Assembly: GCA_964247055.1 (NCBI GenBank)
Contig: OZ176050.1
Location: 7,130,001-7,194,000 of the forward strand
Direction: 5' to 3'
Length of the DNA: 64,000 nucleotides
Source of the DNA: Paragordius varius
Lineage: Eukaryota; Nematomorpha
Shown here: positions 14,391 through 25,200 of the stretch, in pieces
Layout: each line of letters opens with the position of its first letter
Numbering within the stretch: the first letter of the stretch is position 1
Notes under the pieces: generated by a model
Databases searched by the model: none
What the model was told of the DNA's origin: nothing
What the model saw: the letters and a program-made list of their open reading frames with translations, nothing else
Position numbers and translations under genes: made by a program

Positions 14391-16648
14391 TAATTTGATT
14401 GTTTTTAAGAAATGGTTAATATTTTACCCATCTTTGTATGGTTAATACAAATTGATTATTTAAATTAATGGTTGAATATTGTAATTACCCATCTTTGTAT
14501 GGTTAATATAATTTGATTGTTGTTATTCAATGGTTAATATTTTACCCAAACTTGGATGGTTAATATAATTTGATTACTGTAAATTAATGGCTGAATATTG
14601 TAATTACCCATCTTTGTATGGTTAATATAATTTGATTGTTGTTAAGAAATGGTTAATATTTTGCTTATACTTGTATGGTTAATATAATTAGATTACTGTA
14701 AATTAATGGTTGAATATGGTAATTACCCATCTTTGTATGGTTAATATAATTTGATTGTTGTTAAGAAATGGTTAATATTTTGCTTATACTTGTATGGTTA
14801 ATATAATTAGATTACTGTAAATTAATCGTTGAATATGGTAATTACCCATCTTTGTATGGTTAATATAAATTGATTATTTAAATTAATGGTTGAATATTGT
14901 AAATACCCATCTTTGTATGGTTAATATAATTTGATTGTTGTTATGAAATGGTTAATATTTTACCCATACTTGTATGGTTAATATAAATTGATTATTTAAA
15001 TTAATGGTTGAATATTGTAATTACCCATCTTTGTATGGTTAATATAATTTGATTGTTGTTAAGAAATGGTTAATATTTTGCTTATACTTGTATGGTTAAA
15101 ATAATTAGATTACTGTAAATTAATGGTTGAATATGGTAATTACCCATCTTTGTATGGTTAATATAATTTGATTGTTGTTAAGAAATGGTTAATATTTTGC
15201 TTATACTTGTATGGTTAATATAATTAGATTACTGTAAATTAATAGTTGAATATTGTAATTACCCATCTTTGTATGGTTAATATAATTTTAATGTTGGTTT
15301 GAAATGGTTAATATTTTACCCATCTTTGTATGGTTAATATAAATTGATTATTTAAATTAATGGTTGAATATTGTAAATACCCATCTTTGTATGGTTAATA
15401 TAATTTGATTGTTGTTATGAAATGGTTAATATTTTATCCATATATGGTTAATATAATTTGATTTCTGTAAATTAATGGTTGAATATTGTAATTACCTATC
15501 TTTGTATAGTTAATATAATTTGATTGTTGTTAAGATATGGTTAATATTTTACGCATACTTTTATGGTTAATATAATTTCCTTACTGTAAATTAATGGTTG
15601 AATATTGTAATTACCCATCTTTGAATGGTTAATATAATTTGATTGTCGTTAAGTGGTTAATATTTTACCCATACTTGTATGGTTAATATAATTTGATTAA
15701 TGTAAATTAATGGTTGAATATTGTAATTACCCATCTTTGATAGGTTAATATAATTAGATTGTTGTTAAGATATGGTTAATATTTTACGCATACTTTTATG
15801 GTTAATATAATTTCCTTACTGTAAATTAATGGTTGAATATTGTAATTACCCATCTTTGAATGGTTAATATAATTTGATTGTCGTTAAGTGGTTAATATTT
15901 TACCCATACTTGTATGGTTAATATAATTTGATTAATGTAAATTAAAGTTTGAATATTGTAATTACCCATCTTTGAATGGTTAATATAATTTGATTGTCGT
16001 TAAGTGGTTAATATTTTACCCATACTTGTATGGTTAATATAATTTGATTAATGTAAATTAAAGTTTGAATATTGTAATTACCCATCTTTGAATGGTTAAT
16101 ATAATTTGATTGTCGTTAAGTGGTTAATATTTTACCCATACTTGTATGGTTAATATAATTTGATTAATGTAAATTAATGGTTGAATATTGTAATTACCCA
16201 TCTTTGAATGGTTAATATAATTTGATTGTCGTTAAGATATGGTTAATATTTTACGCATACTTGTATGGTTAATATAATTTCCTTACTGTAAATTAATGGT
16301 TGAATATTGTAATTACCTATCTTTGTATAGTTAATATAATTTGATTGTGGTTAAGAAATGGTTAATATTTTACCCATACTTGTATGGTTAATATAATTTA
16401 ATTAATGTAAATTAATGGTTAAATATTGTAATTACCCATCTTTGAATGGTTAATATAATTTGATTGTTGTTAAGCAATGGTTAATATTTTACCCATACTT
16501 GTATGGTTAATATAATTTGATTACTGTAAATTAATGGTTGAATATTGTAATTACCCATATTTTTATGGTTAATATATTATGATTGTTGTTATAAAATGGT
16601 TAATATTTTACCCATACTTATATGGTTAATATAATTTGATTTCTCTAA

Positions 16649-16759
16649 AGGAACACTAAAATGATCCATGTATGTGGATTATTACAAAACAATATTTAAT
16701 AGCTGTGACCTCATAGGTTTTCAAAACGGTGCATTCATACTAATATATTGTTTACTAGT
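16649..16759. other. junction between two satellites
   Basis: About 110 bases of single-copy-looking sequence separate the last recognisable 119-bp unit from the second satellite. No gene or terminal repeat is visible in it. Confidence 0.5.
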
Positions 16760-18560
16760 GTAAAGCCCCCGACGGCTGACGGAAAAAATCGCTATAATAT
16801 AATTTTTTCCTTTTATGGGTAATAATTAGAGCCTTTATTTAACTCGTATGGTTTCTTAAGTTTTTTTGGAAATTAGCTCCAAAGCCACGCTATTTTTGTA
16901 TGGCGTCTTAGTTTTAAATCGGTAGACCCCTGCCCATAGGCCTATATGAAAAAAGCGTTAAGTTAAATTTTTCCCTTTTTAGGGAAAATATTTGGAATCA
17001 TCTTTAAGACCATCGTCTCATGGGTTATTCGAAAAAATATCTCAACTCTAAATAATCGTTATATGATGGCGTATTTTAGGGGATAAAGGCCCCAAATTAA
17101 CGGCTAATAAAAAAGACCAGACCTTAATTTTTACCTAGTTATGGGTATTATTTTGTTAAATGAGCTCATATGGCATAAGTTATAAATTAGTTCCAAAAGA
17201 ACGCAATTTCTATATAATGGCACAGTTTTTGGTTGGTAGCTTCTTACCCAAAAGCAGGTATAAAAAACATCGGGCAAAATTTTTGTCTTTATATGGGGAA
17301 TATCTGGAATTATAATGTCCATATGTTCCTATAAGTTCTTGGAAATCTGGCTTCAATACCAAAAAATTCTATGGCGGCGAATTTTTTAGGGCGTAAAACT
17401 TTTCTTAGCGACTCACTGAAATAACCGCCTATTCTAAAATATTTGTTTTTTAAGGGGTAATAAATATTTTAGGCCCTTATTGAACTCACATAGTCTAATA
17501 TGTTTTCTGAAATTTGGCTCCAAAGGCATGCTGTATCGATATTGTGACGCATTTTTACCCGGGTAGCCCCCTACCCAGTAACGTTAATTTAAAAAATCCG
17601 CTCGACTTAAATTTTTGCCTTTTTACCGGTATATTTTCAGGCCCTATGGCCTGATAAGTTTTCTGAAAATTAACTCCTAAACAACGCAATTATTATATGG
17701 TGGCGCAGTTGTAGGCGGGTAGCTCCCTACCCAGAGGCTGATACAAAAAAAGCGCTTAATTTAAATTTTTGCCTTTTTACGGAGAATACCTGGAATCATC
17801 ATTCATTCTATATGTTCTTTATAGTTTATGGAAGAATGGCTTCACAACTAAATAATGGTTCAATGATAGCGCATTTTTTAAGGCGTAAAGGGCTTATTTA
17901 ACCGTTAATTTAAAATCCGCTCGACTTAAATTATTGACCTTTTACGGGTAATATTTTAAGTGCGGATTGAACTCATATGACCTGATAGGTTTTCTGAAAT
18001 TTAGCCCCAAAGGCACGCTATTTCGATATGACGGATCAGTTTTTAGAGGGTATCTCCTTATCCGGCAGCCAATATAAAAGAAACGCATGACTAAATTTTT
18101 GCCTTTTAACAGGGAATACCTGAAATCCTTATTAAATTTTTACGGTGTCATATCTTGGGCGAAAAATAGATTCTAAAAATTATTTTTGTGGACTTAATTT
18201 TTTTGAAAAAAGTGGCATTTTACGGGAGGAGCGGGTAAAATGAGGGCCTATATTTAAGAAACCGAGCCGACTATGTTCGGCGCAACCGGATATAAGTAAA
18301 AAAATTATATTTGAAATCGAATGGTCCAACACGTTTTCGGGAAAATTGTCTCAAAGACACGATTTTTGTGGACTTAAAAACGTTTTTTACAGGGTGGGCC
18401 CGAGCTGGGGGCCTTATTCAAAAGAAGACGAGGTTATTGTCGAAGCATTCATTAATGATTATATTTTTCTATATTTGGATCTGAAAGGGTCTACCGGTTT
18501 TCCGGAAACAGATCACAAAGCCACCACTTTCCATTTTTATAAATATATAGATATAAATAA
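16760..18560. repeat. diverged tandem repeat with ~162-bp monomers
   Basis: Landmark AAATTTTTGCCTTTTTACGG or a close variant falls near 16796, 16970, 17128, 17276, 17440, 17612, 17764, 17930 and 18093, spacing about 150-170 bp. Alternate monomers share extra features: GCTCCAAAGGCACGCTATT lies near 16877, 17191, 17520, 17675 and 18006, suggesting a dimeric higher-order unit of about 320-330 bp with one odd monomer. Weaker copies continue to about 18560 (CAAAGACACGATTTTTGTGG at 18353 aligns with the same landmark). It is richer in G+C than the flanks and shares nothing obvious with the 119-bp family. Small reading frames here are chance. Confidence 0.75.
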
Positions 18561-20640
18561 AATACGAATACCACATATATACTAATTAAAAGAAAGATGA
18601 AATCTAATCGTCCTTTTGAAACCGTTTACCTTCCGAAAAAGATGGTTGCGATTCCACAAAAACGATTCTGGTTTGAAATATATTACTTAAAATAAATATC
18701 TGGTTTCATCATTTGTTTCAAAAGCATAAAATAGATAAAATGCAAAAAAATGATTGATCGATATACAATGTCTTCCTTTTTCTTAGGTATCCCATTATTA
18801 TAATGTTATTTAAGTGGGCTGGTAAATATATGATACTCACTTAGGCAACTACCTTCCGTTGTGTGTTCTTCGTGTGTTTGCTAAAACAAAATGAGATATA
18901 AAACATTTCACCTAATTACATTTTCTTTTAAGGCTAATTGAATCCAGTTTAGACAGTTTCGTGTGGCCTTATTATGAGATAAGATATGTATGATATGATA
19001 TAATAGAGTACACAACAAGACCGCTGTTTATATATTTCTAGCATACGACGATACAATGTCAAAAAATAATAAGAAAAATGTGAAATAATTATATGTGGTT
19101 TTCGTCATGCAATTACAATAAAAGCAGGAATGGTTTGTCAAAGTCATATCGTAGAGGAAAATAAATATTTGAAACATGTCGCCTAAACAACATAAAACTA
19201 ATTAAAACATGACATATTGATGGTTGTTGTAAAAAACAATATAATAATTATATCTACAATATTATCTTTGTCTGTTTCATTTGGGAGAAATTTTTGAAAT
19301 CGTAATATCATTATTATTATTATAATTTAATCGAAATAAATATATTATTAAAAAACAAAAATTGATTATTTGCTAAACGTTTTCATGATTAATTTTTTTT
19401 GGGTTTTGGTGGGTAGTCAATTCATTAAGCTTTAAGTTTTTAACATAATAGGTTATAATTTTATTTCTTCTATAAAATTTAGGTAGTGACATAGTTATTA
19501 TTTACAAAGTGCACAAATTAAAATTTAATTTTCATTACGTTTGAATATATTGTTAATAAATAAATTTGAATAATGTTTTAATATTAATTTCAAAATTTTT
19601 ATATCATTTGACGGTAAATGGGGTTATCAATGGATTTATTTAAGGGCCTTCAAAATAACGAACTATTATTATTTTTGCTGCTCTTCTTTATGAATATATC
19701 TAGATGTGTGTTTTACTAAATGTTAACCAAAAATCACACCCTTCTTCCCGCTTACTTTGGTTTTAAATGATCCAAAATATTTAAATAAATTCTCTGGTTG
19801 CCCATTTCCTCCTCGAAAAGGTCGTTGAATTAAAGTTTTTAAGAACGAAATTTGTTAGTTTTTTTAGTATTATTCTGATGGGTGCATTCTCCATATTTAA
19901 ATATTGTTATGAAAGTCTAACGATAAAGACAGTGCAATATTAATAATTGCTTATTAATTAATTTTTGTTTTATAATTATGAATGTCGACATGGTTTTTAG
20001 ACCCGAACACATTATGAAAGGAAAGTATGCCAATTTTAATTATTTAAATACTCTTTCCAAATTTCTATTGAAATTATAAAAACTAGTTATTTTGGTTTTT
20101 GATAATTTTTAAAAAAAATTATTTGACTTCGTTTACTAAAAAAGCCATATACGCTAATGAAATTTTTAATTAATTAAATTTGATTAGTTTATAACTAAGG
20201 CTTTAAGATTTGAAAATAATGAGATGTTTTTTCACCTTTAATCTGATAAAATTAATTAAAATATAAAAAAAATGTTAAAAATTTAATTAAAATTTTATTG
20301 AGGAAGGAAATATGCTGTTTGCAGAATAATAATTCAATTAAAAATATATTAAAAATAAAACATTTTTTTATCTAAAAATAAGAATGAATATTAAACATTA
20401 CATAAAAATTACTTTTTTAGATTTCTTTTAACTGAATCTTATATATATATATATATAATAAGCAATAAGTTACATACAGCTGGCTAAATCAAATCAGGTA
20501 AAACTTTAGGATTTCGTATTTTTTTGTATAGTTGTAATAATTAAATACCCAAAATCTAATTGCATCGCTATCCATTGGTTTTCTAATTAATAATCTTATT
20601 AAAATTAATTACTTCTAAAATTGTTTAAACTTGTTTCCAC
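18561..20640. other. AT-rich intergenic stretch, no gene seen
   Basis: Simple AT-rich sequence with poly-A/T runs. A short segment at 18600-18700 has some G+C and contains GATTCCACAAAAACGATTC, which resembles in reverse the 162-bp repeat's GATTTTTGTGGAC. No open frame, RNA gene or terminal repeat is supported. Confidence 0.5.
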
Positions 20641-20649
20641 GAAATCTTA
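20641..20649. repeat. SINE target-site duplication, left copy
   Basis: GAAATCTTA, matching 20842-20850 at the other side of the SINE. Confidence 0.7.
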
Positions 20650-20841
20650 TAATATACAGTTTAGAAGTCTCTTTTTTCCTTTTGGGTAAGGAGTTAAATT
20701 GTATCCGGGCATAGGAGGACTTACTCGCCTGCCCAGAGCTGAAGGTGATGATAAAAATTGCGTAGTTCCGGGGTTCGAACTCTGGCACACAGTGTAAGAG
20801 TCCGGCGCCCTACCAACTATACCATCGCGCCTTCTTCCCAT
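20650..20841 (-). mobile_element. tRNA-derived SINE insertion
   Basis: On the minus strand the element begins with a tRNA-like head: an A-box-like TGGTATAGTTGG just inside the start, then a CTCTTACA anticodon-loop-like segment (nearest to tRNA-Lys CTT by eye), then a B-box GTTCGAACCCC. A tRNA-unrelated body of about 100 bases follows and ends in an AT tail. The anticodon stem does not pair cleanly, so it is not a functional tRNA gene. The 9-base direct repeat GAAATCTTA at 20641-20649 and 20842-20850 brackets the element as a target-site duplication, as expected for LINE-assisted insertion. The G+C-rich body stands out from its surroundings. Confidence 0.8.
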
Positions 20842-20850
20842 GAAATCTTA
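20842..20850. repeat. SINE target-site duplication, right copy
   Basis: GAAATCTTA, matching 20641-20649. Confidence 0.7.
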
Positions 20851-21302
20851 AAAGTGGATAAATTGTTTATACACAGTCCTTTAAGCTTAGATATTTCAAC
20901 TATTTAAGTCGTTCAAACGTACACCTGTAATAATGGATCTCTCACATTTATACAGACTTATAATGTTGATACAAAGCGATGGGTCCAGTATTTAGCATTC
21001 TGTAATTTTTGTGCATACATACAAACCATTTGTTGATCCACTTACTATTTGGCAAATAATATGCAAAAGGTTGCTATTTTGGTACCAGTAACACGCTACT
21101 TTTTGCTTGCAACTCAATTACTTTTCGAATAGTAAGGAAGTTACGATTTTGTGCAGCACCATAACGAAAAATCGCAAAATTGATGTAAATTATGCTAAAT
21201 TTTTTGGTTAAAGGTAAAGACTTCATTCCAAAAAATATCATTAATATATATCATAATCTATATTTGAAAAGACAAACTATATTTACATTAGATTTAAAAT
21301 TT
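20851..21302. other. intergenic, no gene seen
   Basis: Unremarkable AT-rich sequence of slightly higher G+C than average; no supported feature. Confidence 0.4.
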
Positions 21303-21310
21303 AAATACTT

Positions 21311-21574
21311 TAGAGGCGTTAGGGGAGAGGAAAGGGGGGCTAATGCACGCGCCATAGTTGAAGGGTCGTCGGTAAAAAAATTTTATTTTATTTCCAAAAA
21401 TAGGTATTTAAAAGTTATTATTTTAAATTATACAAAAAATTACTCATTTATGAGTAGCCATGTCCACGGTTTGAACTTGATTATTTTTTCAAAATGCAAA
21501 GTGTTTGATGAAGGGGGAGGGGGCGCCCTCACGGATTCACGCACCGGGCGCTAGAAATGCAAGCTACGCCTCTG
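21311..21574. mobile_element. short non-autonomous hAT-type element
   Basis: The right end read inward is CAGAGGCGTAGC and the left end is TAGAGGCGTTAGG, so the termini are an imperfect inverted repeat of the CAGRGGCGTAGC form seen in hAT transposons. The 8-base flanks are AAATACTT (21303-21310) and ATATACTT (21575-21582), agreeing at 7 of 8 positions, and 8-bp target duplications are diagnostic of hAT. At 264 bp it is far too small for a transposase; the reading frame inside is chance. Its G-rich tracts (near 21320-21345 and 21510-21525) contrast with the AT-rich flanks. Confidence 0.65.
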
Positions 21575-21599
21575 ATATACTTTACTAAAATGAAAATTT

Positions 21600-21840
21600 C
21601 TGGACCACCCTAAAATGGGATAGTTTTATTAGAATAATCGTAAAAATGACGCTACGCGATAATAATTTTAAATACATGCCAGACTATAACATCAAAAAAT
21701 TTAAAATTTTGGATTCATAATATTTTGAAGGTTGTTGGAAACGGTATAACCTTTTAAGATATTAAAGAAAGATCTTTACCATATAATTCGATGATGTTTA
21801 ACAATTACCTCAGAATTCGGAAAGGTTTTTTGTCTTCACT
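21600..21840 (+). repeat. dispersed repeat family, copy A
   Basis: Contains TGTTGGAAACGGTATAA followed by TTTTAAGATATTAAAG and ATATAATTCGATGATG, and upstream ACATCAAAAAATTT. The same ordered blocks occur near 49740-49990, 62090-62370 and 62940-63120. No coding capacity is seen. Confidence 0.6.
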
Positions 21841-21917
21841 TTTAAATATAAAATGCGTTTTTTCATATTCATGAAAGCAAACCAAACCTTTTATTCAATA
21901 TTATTTATAAGAATTAC

Positions 21918-22199
21918 ACATCTACACTTCAAATTCACCCTTGAATTTAACACCCTTGAACAATTCAAATTCACCCTCAAACAATTCAAATTTACCCTAA
22001 ATGTGTTTTTTAAGATTAAAAAGTACTTATATTTATATTTACAAAAAACGAAATTTTGTTTAAAATTAAAATAATACTGAAAAAATAATAAAGTATGCCA
22101 TAAAGATATATTTCATTATAATTATGAGTCATATTAGCCCGAAAACACGTAATTAATGCTTAGGGTTTTGAAATCTAGGGTTAATTTGAATTGTAAATG

Positions 22200-22202
<3 letters not shown>
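21918..22202 (+). mobile_element. fold-back-like MITE, copy 1
   Basis: The left end is a run of short repeats of TTCAAATTCACCCTTGAACAA type (about 21-28 bp each, 21926-22000). The right end carries the reverse complement, GGGTTAATTTGAATTGT (22178-22194). The middle (about 22030-22150) aligns with the middle of the element at 60820-61150, including AGCCCGAAAACACGTAATTAATG against AGCCAGAAAACACATAATTTATG. Inverted ends made of short tandem repeats resemble Foldback-type elements. No transposase is encoded. An (AT)n tract abuts the right end. Confidence 0.65.

Positions 22203-22240
<38 letters not shown>
22203..22240. repeat. (TA)n microsatellite
   Basis: About 19 uninterrupted TA units directly next to the fold-back element. 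Confidence 0.9.
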
Positions 22241-22242
<2 letters not shown>

Positions 22243-25200
22243 TGCACCCCGATTTTGCGCGTTTAAAAATCAATTTGTTTTGCAATTTGACCCCTGATTT
22301 GACAAACAGGGATAGAATTGGATAAAAGCAATTCAAAAATAAAAATTATTAAATATAAACTATAGAAATTCAAATCTCCCATATTTACTCTTAATAAAAT
22401 TTTATTTGACTAACATTATAATTAAATTCTTCTTATGACTAACGCTTTTAATACGGGTAAGCCAATTATATGTAAGATTCAATTATTTTTTTTATTTAAA
22501 TTAGAGAATTGTCACATTTATTTAAGACATGCATCTAGTCAAAATTTCATCTGAGGGATAAAATGATACATTTTGAGTTTCTTATTTCTTGCTCTCCTAA
22601 TTTGAAAGCTATTCGTTTTCAAAAAATTACTTTGCGATTGCACACACACATTGTATGTTTTTTTGGAAAGTTGTACGGAGCATATTAATTAATTAATTAA
22701 TTATTTTATTATATTTAATTTAATTAAAAATATATCTTATAATAATTATTTTATAAGTTATAAAAAAAAGAGTGAGGTGAAAAGATACTCACTACACATT
22801 TAGTGTGTTTAATATTATTAGTACCAAATATAATTAGGTGTCAATTTAATTAAAACTATAATTGCCTTAATTAATATCTTTTCTTCTGTATCAAAAGTTT
22901 CAACAAATTATTTTTTAATTAGCATTGTATTTTTCAACCTCTCAATTTTTATGAAATTTTTTTGGGTTGTATAATAAGTTCTAGAAACTAAAAAAAATGG
23001 TTATTGTAAAGAAAGTATATTGGTAAGAAGTGGAGATGCAAATAACTTATGAAATTTTCATGCTATTTTTGCTTTTTAGTTGACTATTAGTTGAGATTTA
23101 AGCAGTAAAAGCTACAGTTTTTTCTCCTCACCCATTTAAGTATCATTATAACCAATAATAATTCTTTTTGCTGCATGCATGTAGCTAGATAGATAAAATT
23201 AATTAGCAAATTAATTAAAATTAATTGGTAACGAAAAATATTATCTCTCTCTCTCTCTCAAACTTTTTTTTAAAAAAAATTAACCGTACTATTACAAAGA
23301 TACTTACTATATGAAATTTATAAAATAAAAAAAATAATTAAACTAATTAAATGCTAGTTATATCATGAGGCAATAAAAGTTTTTTAATTCATTGAAGAAT
23401 GTCTAATTAAATAGCAGAATTTTGTAATTTACATTTGATTTCGAGGATACTTAGATCATATTTTCTGCATTAAAAATATATCTCTTTTTTGAAAAAAGCA
23501 TGATTTTTGAGATGTATATAAGTATAGGAGATATTTCCTACATACAAATAACACTATGCAACAATTTTTTCTGCCATTCGAGTTTTTTGCATTTTTGTGA
23601 TATTTACTATTAATTTAACATGAAATCTGAATAAAAAACTATAATTTCACTAAGAATTTATAATTTGATTTTTTGCCATTATGCGCCCTCTTTAACATAA
23701 TTTTATGAAAAAGTATGTTTCTTTTATATTACAGCAAATGCCCATTTGTAAATCGTTCGAAAGAGTAATTAAACTCAATAAAATGCATACAAATTGTTTT
23801 TCGATTGTTATCGGACATTGGAAACAACAAACCCGCAAAGCGAGAGCGTTTTTCTCAACTTATATATTTTTTAAACTAGATGACAATGAATGTCTAAAAA
23901 AGATATCACAAAAAAGTTTTTTGATTATAATATAAAACTTTCACTTTTATGTTATTTAAAAAGCCTTTAATTTGTTTTTAAAAAATTCCCATCTCATTAA
24001 TTTTAATTCATTTTCCTTAAAAGGTTATTTCAAAATATAAAAGTCTAAAAGCAAAGTTTAAGGTATTCTTGATCTTTTTAATATTTATGTTATAAATTTA
24101 CAGTTATAACTATGCGTAATATCTGAGTATAAAAATTTTGATAATAATTTTTTTAAAAAAAGCAAACCATAAGCTTTTTCAAGATTTTTTTAATAATGTA
24201 TATTTATATTAAAATAATTTATATCATTTTTTGTTTGTTTGTGTTTTTACTTATTTATGGGTTGAAAATTTTGGCCATATAAAGCCAATTAACTTTTACA
24301 TCAGATTGTTTTAAATGATTAACTGCCATTCGAAAGATTCAGTTTTGTACGCTCTTTCGAATGATATAAAAGGCTATATATCTAAAACTTTTTTTGAAAA
24401 TGAGTTTAATATTAAATCGGGACCGAAAATTTTCAATAAACCCTGAAAAAAAAATTTAAGTGTTGGACCAATTTCTTTTTCAGATATACTACTTATGTAC
24501 TTTAATGAAATACTTTAATTTACAAGAATGTCAGTTAAAAAAGGTCTAAATTTGTTGTCTAGTGTAATTCATTCAAAAATAATCTATATAACCCAATTAG
24601 CGCCCACGCAAATTCGCATATCGATAAAGCACATAGCAAAATCATTTCTTGAACATTTAATTCTAAAGCCTTGTATTAAAATAATTAAAATCATAACAAA
24701 TAAATTTAAAGCTAACAAGTTTGAAACAACGTCCCTATCCAAAGTTAAATATTTTTTATACAAAATTATTTCATTAAATTTTAATTTGGAATATAACTGG
24801 AAAATAACCATAAAAATAAAAAAATAATTAAAGGAATTGTTTAATTATTTTATTAATATAAAACATGGTTCGAATCATAAATTTCAAAGTTCAAAACAAT
24901 TTTTTATGGTCGGCGAAATATGAAAAAATGCATAAAAAACTTTTTTCTCCTACAAAACAATTCCTTTGAAATTATTTGGTTCATTAATCTGGCTGGTGGA
25001 AAGAAATAGTTTTATATTTAAAATTTATTTAATTAAAATATGGTGTATTACAATTATAAGCTCACAATATTTTCTGCTTGCAAAAATATATATGTACCTT
25101 TTATCTATAAAGAGTATTACAATACAATATACTGCGATACAGTTAATTACATGATTTATTGTTATGAAAATCCGCAAAAATCGGAAATTATATATATATA

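Larger units (their letters stand above)
1..16648. repeat. 119-bp dimeric AT-rich satellite array (about 140 dimers)
   Basis: The sequence is continuous tandem repetition; landmark GTTGTTAAG falls at 121, 240 and 359, a period of 119 bp. Each unit is a dimer of two diverged half-units of about 59 bp. One half carries ACCCATACTTGTATGG and the other ACCCATCTTTGTATGG, and both continue GTTAATATAATTTG. Variants recur in blocks: TATAG for TATGG, TTATTCATC for TTACCCATC, TTTGCTTATAC, ACGCATACTTTTATGG. The array is cut by the window's left edge and decays after about 16560. No gene lies in it; reading frames are short on both strands. Tandem periodicity is directly visible; a heterochromatic or centromeric role is only inference. 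Confidence 0.97.

Noticed and set aside
1-16648. Regular direct repeats resembling a giant CRISPR array
   Set aside because: There are no unique spacers: the whole 119-bp unit repeats, the genome is eukaryotic, and no cas gene is present.
1-16648. Telomeric repeat
   Set aside because: No TTAGG or similar short telomeric unit is seen; the unit is 119 bp and the array ends inside the window in ordinary sequence.
17131-18585. Open frames of 63 and 79 codons
   Set aside because: They lie inside the decayed 162-bp tandem repeat and show no domain.
20760-20835. Functional tRNA gene
   Set aside because: A and B boxes are present but the anticodon stem does not pair and a SINE body with flanking duplication follows.
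24528-24827. Overlapping 99- and 75-codon frames on opposite strands
   Set aside because: Composition equals that of random AT-rich DNA and no domain, splice context or conserved pattern is visible.
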